Below are positions 59,684 through 64,000 of a stretch of DNA of 64,000 bases, one piece after another. This DNA comes from Gracilaria domingensis (Eukaryota > Rhodophyta > Florideophyceae > Gracilariales > Gracilariaceae). Below the pieces are notes generated by a model. It made no database searches. It saw nothing but the letters and a program-made list of their open reading frames with translations, and was not told the DNA's origin. The position numbers and the translations under genes are program-made. Where the stretch lies: NCBI GenBank assembly GCA_022539475.1, contig VCMS01000078.1:62001-126000 (forward strand). The letters are read 5' to 3'. Every line of letters begins with the position of its first letter. Positions within the stretch are counted from its first letter, which is position 1.

Positions 59684-61498
59684 ATGGACATATCCGAGAT
59701 TCCGGTTCCTCGTCACAACGAGACACACGTGCAAACGCACCCAGCTTCTCTGCACTCAGACGATTCAGTACGTGAAGTTTCCTCTGCGATCGAAGATTCG
59801 ATGAACCCTCACCAGGGCGACGAGCAGCCTTCCCAGACCAGGGTTCCGAACGTTTCGGGTCCCGCAACCCCTGCGACAGGGTATCTCGGCGGTTTCGCCT
59901 CCGCTCCTCTGCCTCAGAGTCAACACCACACGTCTACACCGAATCCGGTCGACGTCGCGGCGTGGAATTCCGCTCAGGCGGTGCCCTTGCTGGCGACTCC
60001 AGCTGGCTGGATAGCGCGTGAATCGCTCCTTGTTCAAGATCCGACTACCGGAGGAAGCTGGGCCTATTCCAGAGCGCCCTGGTTTCACCCGACAGCGGTT
60101 CGCAACAGTGCGTTGATGGATTCATACACCGAGAACGGTATGCTGCCTGGCGGCCTGCACCGAGATATGGTGGATTCCTGGGATTGGAGAAACCGCGTGG
60201 CGGTTGCACCTCATGTGTTGTCACGAAAACGGCGCGGCCGTGGATACGAAACGCTGGATGAAGCGCGCGCGGCTACGGCGCGATTGGCGTACTTTCGGAA
60301 GGACCGAGCCTCGTTCCCCGAGAGGATCCCCGAGTCATACGGGTTCGACCTTTCCCGGTTCCGAACTTACGGAGAGATCAAGTATGGCGCGAACCTCGCG
60401 GACTTCCAAGCGGCGGAAAACTTCCCGGAGTCGATGCCGGTGGACATTCTCCTGTTCAACAGGCCTATCCTGCGAGCGGAGTTCCGATATCTACATCGCC
60501 CTTCGGGAGAGGGAAGCTTCTTCGACCGATTGCGAAACGAACGCAAGTGGCGATCCCGGTTCGGGTATCTGATTCCACACCAGAACATGGAGGTTGAACC
60601 TTTGCGTCCGGACGCACTAGCGGGTCGATTCGCTCCACTCCCATCGTGGTGGGCTCACTATGAGGTACCACGCGGGTGTTTCTCGGAATTGCCTCCGTGC
60701 ATCTCCTATGTGGGGTCACGCATGATTGCGAATCCGCACTCGGAGTACTGGATGCTCTTCATCGCCGAATGGGCCGCTCGCGTTGCCGCGTTTACGCTAT
60801 GGGAAGCATACGACCAGAACCGTGTTTGGTATTTGCCTCCGAGGTTACGGAATGTGATTAGATCACTGGACTTATACACCGCGCTCGGTTCGGACGACAA
60901 CGTCAGCGAGGTCCTCAGCCTTATCGATCTCATCGATTCCATTGATTGGAGTACCGTTCCGGCGGAAAACGTCCCCAGGGGCACTCGTTCGCACTACGAC
61001 CGTTCGCCGGGGCGAAGACATCCGGGTGCCGGTGACTTCGTGTACTACGATCCCTGGGAGGGAGTTACTGTCCCGAAGGAGCGGGTTCTCGTTCTACGCG
61101 GACTTCCTCGAGTGGTTCCGAGCGATCACCCTATTGGGTTTATATTTTCCGACAACTATTACTCCGTAGCAGGGGAGGACGATCCAATGATGGATGACAC
61201 TGTGGAAGACCCGGCAACGGGAGGCCCGTCGGCGGCTTCCGCAGGAGTTCCGGTTGTCGGAGGGGCGTCTGCGCCAGTTGCTCTTCTTGGTTGGGGCGTG
61301 GGCCCTTCGCAGGGGAATATTGACCCTCGCGTGATAGCGATGCGCAACCAACTCCTCGGACTTGGGGTGCCGGTTCCACCAGATATGTACGACCTCGGCC
61401 AGCTGTTGGCATTGGGAGCGCAGGCCTTCGCGAGTCAGCCTCCCCAAGCGGGGCCGTCCAACCCTGGAGGTGCCGGTCCTTCGACAGGATGGCAGTGA
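59684..61498 (+). CDS. 604-codon ORF on the strand opposite to Gypsy-D pol, unrecognised
   Basis: Complete ORF from ATG in the strong context ACCATGG, 80 bases outside the LTR. The N-terminal 75 residues are disordered (Ser/Thr/Pro/His). The middle (about 90-450) is a well-packed, Trp/Tyr/Arg-rich globular region: GWIARESLLVQDPTTGGSWA, MVDSWDWRNRVAVAP, FNRPILRAEFRYL, CISYVGSRMIANPHSEYWML, AEWAARVAAFTLWEAYDQNR. The C-terminal 110 residues are Gly/Pro/Ala/Ser-rich. No signal peptide, zinc knuckle or enzyme motif is seen. Long uninterrupted coding in a decayed neighbourhood suggests selection. It could be an antisense accessory gene of the element, a Gag-like protein, or a captured host gene. 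No function is proposed. Confidence 0.75.
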   Translation: MDISEIPVPRHNETHVQTHPASLHSDDSVREVSSAIEDSMNPHQGDEQPSQTRVPNVSGPATPATGYLGGFASAPLPQSQHHTSTPNPVDVAAWNSAQAVPLLATPAGWIARESLLVQDPTTGGSWAYSRAPWFHPTAVRNSALMDSYTENGMLPGGLHRDMVDSWDWRNRVAVAPHVLSRKRRGRGYETLDEARAATARLAYFRKDRASFPERIPESYGFDLSRFRTYGEIKYGANLADFQAAENFPESMPVDILLFNRPILRAEFRYLHRPSGEGSFFDRLRNERKWRSRFGYLIPHQNMEVEPLRPDALAGRFAPLPSWWAHYEVPRGCFSELPPCISYVGSRMIANPHSEYWMLFIAEWAARVAAFTLWEAYDQNRVWYLPPRLRNVIRSLDLYTALGSDDNVSEVLSLIDLIDSIDWSTVPAENVPRGTRSHYDRSPGRRHPGAGDFVYYDPWEGVTVPKERVLVLRGLPRVVPSDHPIGFIFSDNYYSVAGEDDPMMDDTVEDPATGGPSAASAGVPVVGGASAPVALLGWGVGPSQGNIDPRVIAMRNQLLGLGVPVPPDMYDLGQLLALGAQAFASQPPQAGPSNPGGAGPSTGWQ

Positions 61499-61885
61499 TC
61501 CCAACGGTGGGTTCCCTCCATGATGGGCCGTGGTAGGCTCTGCGACCAACGCACTCCGCAATAGCTAGCGGTACAACTTCTCCTTAGAATAAAATCGACT
61601 TCGAGGTCACTTCCTTCATAACCGGTTTACGGTTCAACGCTTCTTCGCGTATCGTCATTCCCAGACGATCGTCTAGACTGCGTGTAGCTTCACGACATGT
61701 TCACATGGACCGTTAGACGGTAGTTCGCTACTTTCCGATAACTTGGCGTCCGTTAGACGGAAATCATCTTTTCTTCTTCATCCCTTCGATACTTCCTTCC
61801 TTGGGAACAAAGCAAACTTCTTGGTAGTACCATCAATGATTTTCCCACGAGTGGGTCCGTCGATTGCCCTTACAACCCGACGGCA
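61499..61885. other. Spacer between antisense ORF and chromodomain
   Basis: No frame of note. The two converging coding regions end here, so it probably holds the 3' untranslated parts of both. ATAAAATCG near 61590 is a weak poly(A)-like signal for the plus-strand ORF. Confidence 0.4.
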
Positions 61886-61888
61886 CTG

Positions 61889-62122
61889 TCACCCTACTTG
61901 GGCCTGATCCAAATCTGGAGGCAGCGCTAGCCGCTTACGCCGGTAGTAGGCGAGAACCTTCGATCGAGGTAGATGTTCGATCGGCTCGAAAGTATCCTCC
62001 TCAGGGGAGTATCCGTACCAACGGACTTGGAATTCAGTCTCCCCATCGGGGTTCACGACGTGACTCACGATGCGTTCGATAACGAATTCCTGTGGGAACA
62101 CTTCCCGTTCGCGGGCCTCCAT
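61889..62122 (-). CDS. Gypsy-D chromodomain
   Basis: A 77-codon frame with FVIERIVSHVVNPDGETEFQ, VRWYGYSPEEDTFEPIEHLP and a basic tail. It has the aromatic cage pattern of chromodomains (V-x-W-x-G-Y, then T-x-E-P). The ATG at 62120-62122 is probably internal: a TGA ten codons upstream separates it from the preceding sequence, which suggests a nonsense change, frameshift or splice. In chromoviruses this domain sits at the integrase end and directs insertion to histone-marked chromatin. Confidence 0.8.
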   Translation of the reverse strand: MEAREREVFPQEFVIERIVSHVVNPDGETEFQVRWYGYSPEEDTFEPIEHLPRSKVLAYYRRKRLALPPDLDQAQVG

Positions 62123-62866
62123 GGTGTATGGGCCACTCCTGCTGACGCAGTATCACCTAGAGAGGTTGTGCAATTGCGCTAGCGTCCCTCAAGTGAGGCT
62201 TTCCAAGTGTTGGAGACGTGCTTCCTTCCGCGTTCCTCCCCAAATCCCCCTGCGGCGGCCGTACTGTAACTCGCGTCCTACGCGTCCTGTCCTCGAGCTA
62301 GAGGGATAGTTGCAAAGCTCTCGAGCAGACGAGTACAACGGTATCACGTTATTAGATGATAGTCCAGAGACCGACAAACGGTAGTAATTCCGATTGACGA
62401 ACTTCCCGGCCTTCACGGGGATAACCGTTTCGGTGACGGAGGTATGTACAACACTCCCTGGGCAGGGCGGCGGTTCACCCGGTCCACGGGGCATGTGCCA
62501 TGAGCTCTGATTGGCTCCGCGCCACAGATTGGCGACCACGACGACCGTGCGCGTGCTCTGCTCGGCCATCCGTTCGCGAAAGGTCGCCGACCGCTCATTA
62601 GGGCATTCCACGTTGTAACGTGCCACCGCGTGGCACGCGCCTGGTTCTGTCAGGCCCCGTGTCACGGAGATTGCACACGTGCAGCGGCGATGGAGCGCCA
62701 GGGCTCCATTCCACACCCAAGGTGGTGCACACTGTAGAGTGACGGCTTCCAAGAAAGCGTTACAAAATCCCACAAGGGAATCCACAATGAGTGGTCACAT
62801 TTGGCACAACTCGTTCACGAGATCCACCAGTTCAGAGTCGCAGCGCTATTCTTCCGCGTGTTGCGG
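62123..62866 (-). other. Segment between integrase stop and chromodomain
   Basis: About 740 bases. An open frame at 62189-62785 (198 codons, minus) has no motif. In related elements the chromodomain follows the integrase tail directly, so this could be inserted DNA, an intron-like segment or an unusual linker. No LTR-like ends or target duplication were seen. Confidence 0.35.
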
Positions 62867-64000
62867 CTAGTCCGGATCAGTGGAAACGGTTTTCACAGTT
62901 TGACTGTCCTTTTCAACGCGGTTACGCGATTTCGGGCGGTTAGCGATCCCAGGCTGGGCAGCTGCTTCTGCGGCGAAGCTCCGCCTCTCGCGGGGAGTAC
63001 GAGTATCTTTCGTGATGTCGTCGGACGATACGGCGAAGTTTCCGCGGTTGGGGCGCGTCGAGGCGGCCGTGCCACTAGATTCTCCTACGGGAGCGACTGG
63101 ATTGTCAGTGTGGCTCACATTTCTCGTGGTTTGGGAACCGGGCGACACCGGAGCGTCAGTGCCAGTTGCAGCAACTGCAGTGTCCTGCCCCTCCTTAGGT
63201 GGCGCCACGGGCTCCATCAGGAGATGGGGTGGGGGGGTGACTCTTTTAAATACTCGTGCAGAGTCGTTGGAATTCGTCCAAGTAGTAGGAAGTTCAGTTC
63301 TGTGGTCAGAAGTACCTCCTGTAGGTAGATCTCTTAATCCTCGATGCGGGTGCGGAAGAATCGCCGGACGCGATGGCGTAGCATCCGTTGACGGAACTTC
63401 TTCCTGTAGAGGATCTCGTGATTGGGTATTGGTTGTAGATTGTCCGGAAGGCGGAGTAGGTGCCAGTACGACGCGATCACGCGATACACGCTCGTGTTGC
63501 TTATCAATGTCGATCACGACGGTATCTGGAGTGACAGAAATAACTTGATACGGTCCGTCGGCGATCGGAGACAGTTTATGTCGTCGTTCCTTCTCAGGAT
63601 TAGAATACTCCTTTCGTAGGAAGACGTAGTCATTAGCTTTCACCATTGATTGTTTGCCGCGTAATCGGCTATCGAAATTTCGCTTGTACGCGAGTTGAGC
63701 CTTCTCCATGGCCTTCCGAGCTAGCGGTACCATCTTCTTCAACCAATTTTTCCAGGTGTCCCTGTACAAACCCGTCGACGGGAAAGACGATAGCGTCGCT
63801 TGAGCTTCAATTGCCACAGGTGGCGGAATCCTTGAGAAGACCAATTCAAACGGCGACAGCGACGTAACCCGATGTACCTGGGTGTTATATGCGTAAGTTA
63901 TCGCATCAGTGTACAGGTCCCAATCCTTTGGGTGATCCGCAACGTAGGATCTCAATGCGTTTAGCATCGTACGGTTAAACCGTTCTACCTGCCCATTACA
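62867..64000 (-). CDS. pol: Gypsy-D integrase, C-terminal half (continues beyond window)
   Basis: At the window edge the frame reads NGQVERFNRTMLNALRSYVA, which includes the catalytic Glu, then DWDLYTDAITYAYNTQVH and SPFELVFSRIPPP. The integrase C-terminal fold follows (ANDYVFLRKEYSNPEKERRH, LSPIADGPYQVISVTPDTVV, RVSRDRVVLAPTP). A long Pro/Thr/Ser-rich tail comes next, with a stop at 62867. The Asp residues of the catalytic triad lie outside the window. Confidence 0.9.
   Translation of the reverse strand, partial: CNGQVERFNRTMLNALRSYVADHPKDWDLYTDAITYAYNTQVHRVTSLSPFELVFSRIPPPVAIEAQATLSSFPSTGLYRDTWKNWLKKMVPLARKAMEKAQLAYKRNFDSRLRGKQSMVKANDYVFLRKEYSNPEKERRHKLSPIADGPYQVISVTPDTVVIDIDKQHERVSRDRVVLAPTPPSGQSTTNTQSRDPLQEEVPSTDATPSRPAILPHPHRGLRDLPTGGTSDHRTELPTTWTNSNDSARVFKRVTPPPHLLMEPVAPPKEGQDTAVAATGTDAPVSPGSQTTRNVSHTDNPVAPVGESSGTAASTRPNRGNFAVSSDDITKDTRTPRERRSFAAEAAAQPGIANRPKSRNRVEKDSQTVKTVSTDPD

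Larger units (their letters stand above)
58621..64000 (-). mobile_element. Gypsy-D chromodomain retrotransposon, 3' part (continues beyond window)
   Basis: 3' LTR at 58621-59603 and pol on the minus strand running off the right edge. A purine tract (AAGGAGGGGGATA) lies beside the LTR on the minus strand. Motif order in the LTR, compared with the family members at 14949 and 21770, also gives minus orientation. Between integrase and LTR the element has an opposite-strand ORF of 604 codons. Confidence 0.85.

Noticed and set aside
1..64000. CRISPR array, bacterial operons or tRNA/rRNA genes
   Set aside because: No regular short repeats with spacers, no ribosome-binding sites, and no cloverleaf or rRNA-like stretch was recognised.

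Overview
The window is a retrotransposon-dominated stretch of a nuclear eukaryotic genome. Supporting signs are LTR retrotransposons of both Ty1/copia and Ty3/gypsy type with 5-bp target duplications, GT-AG intron-like signals, chromodomain integrases, an ankyrin-repeat protein and a C2H2 zinc-finger gene, with no bacterial operons or ribosome-binding sites. The species cannot be fixed from the sequence. An algal, oomycete or other protist genome rich in transposons fits best.

Layout. 1-4959 is a copia element (Copia-A) entering from the left. It ends inside a host C2H2 zinc-finger gene (minus strand), which is also split by a complete but internally deleted gypsy element (Gypsy-A, 5272-9508, target duplication ACATC). 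9873-13835 holds a probable solo LTR, a basic low-complexity ORF and a secreted cysteine-rich candidate. 13956-19264 is Copia-B (target duplication GTTAA), with a solo gypsy LTR inserted in its gag zinc knuckle. An uninterrupted copy of its target lies at 20558. 21770-24858 is the LTR plus gag of a truncated gypsy (Gypsy-B), followed by about 2.2 kb of AT-rich DNA.

27117-34336 is a tandem segmental duplication. Its two copies differ by three insertions: two of unclear class and a 700-bp TA-flanked inverted-repeat element. Each copy carries a small two-exon gene candidate. The copies are separated by an ankyrin gene whose arrival cut off one copy of another small gene. 35794-42037 is Copia-C, an intact young element with one 1654-codon gag-pol ORF and LTRs that read as identical by eye.

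46.6-49.5 kb is the degraded 5' half of a gypsy (Gypsy-C1, plus strand). 49883-58554 is a second member of that family (Gypsy-C2, minus strand) with about 990-bp LTRs, broken frames and an internal inverted duplication of its integrase. 58621 to the window end is the 3' part of a chromodomain gypsy (Gypsy-D, minus strand). Between its integrase and 3' LTR it carries an intact 604-codon ORF on the opposite strand, the least explained object in the window.

The genes do not form a pathway. The window records waves of retroelement insertion: host genes hit, elements nested in elements, and one element that still looks competent. All product calls rest on motif reading by eye, without database searches.
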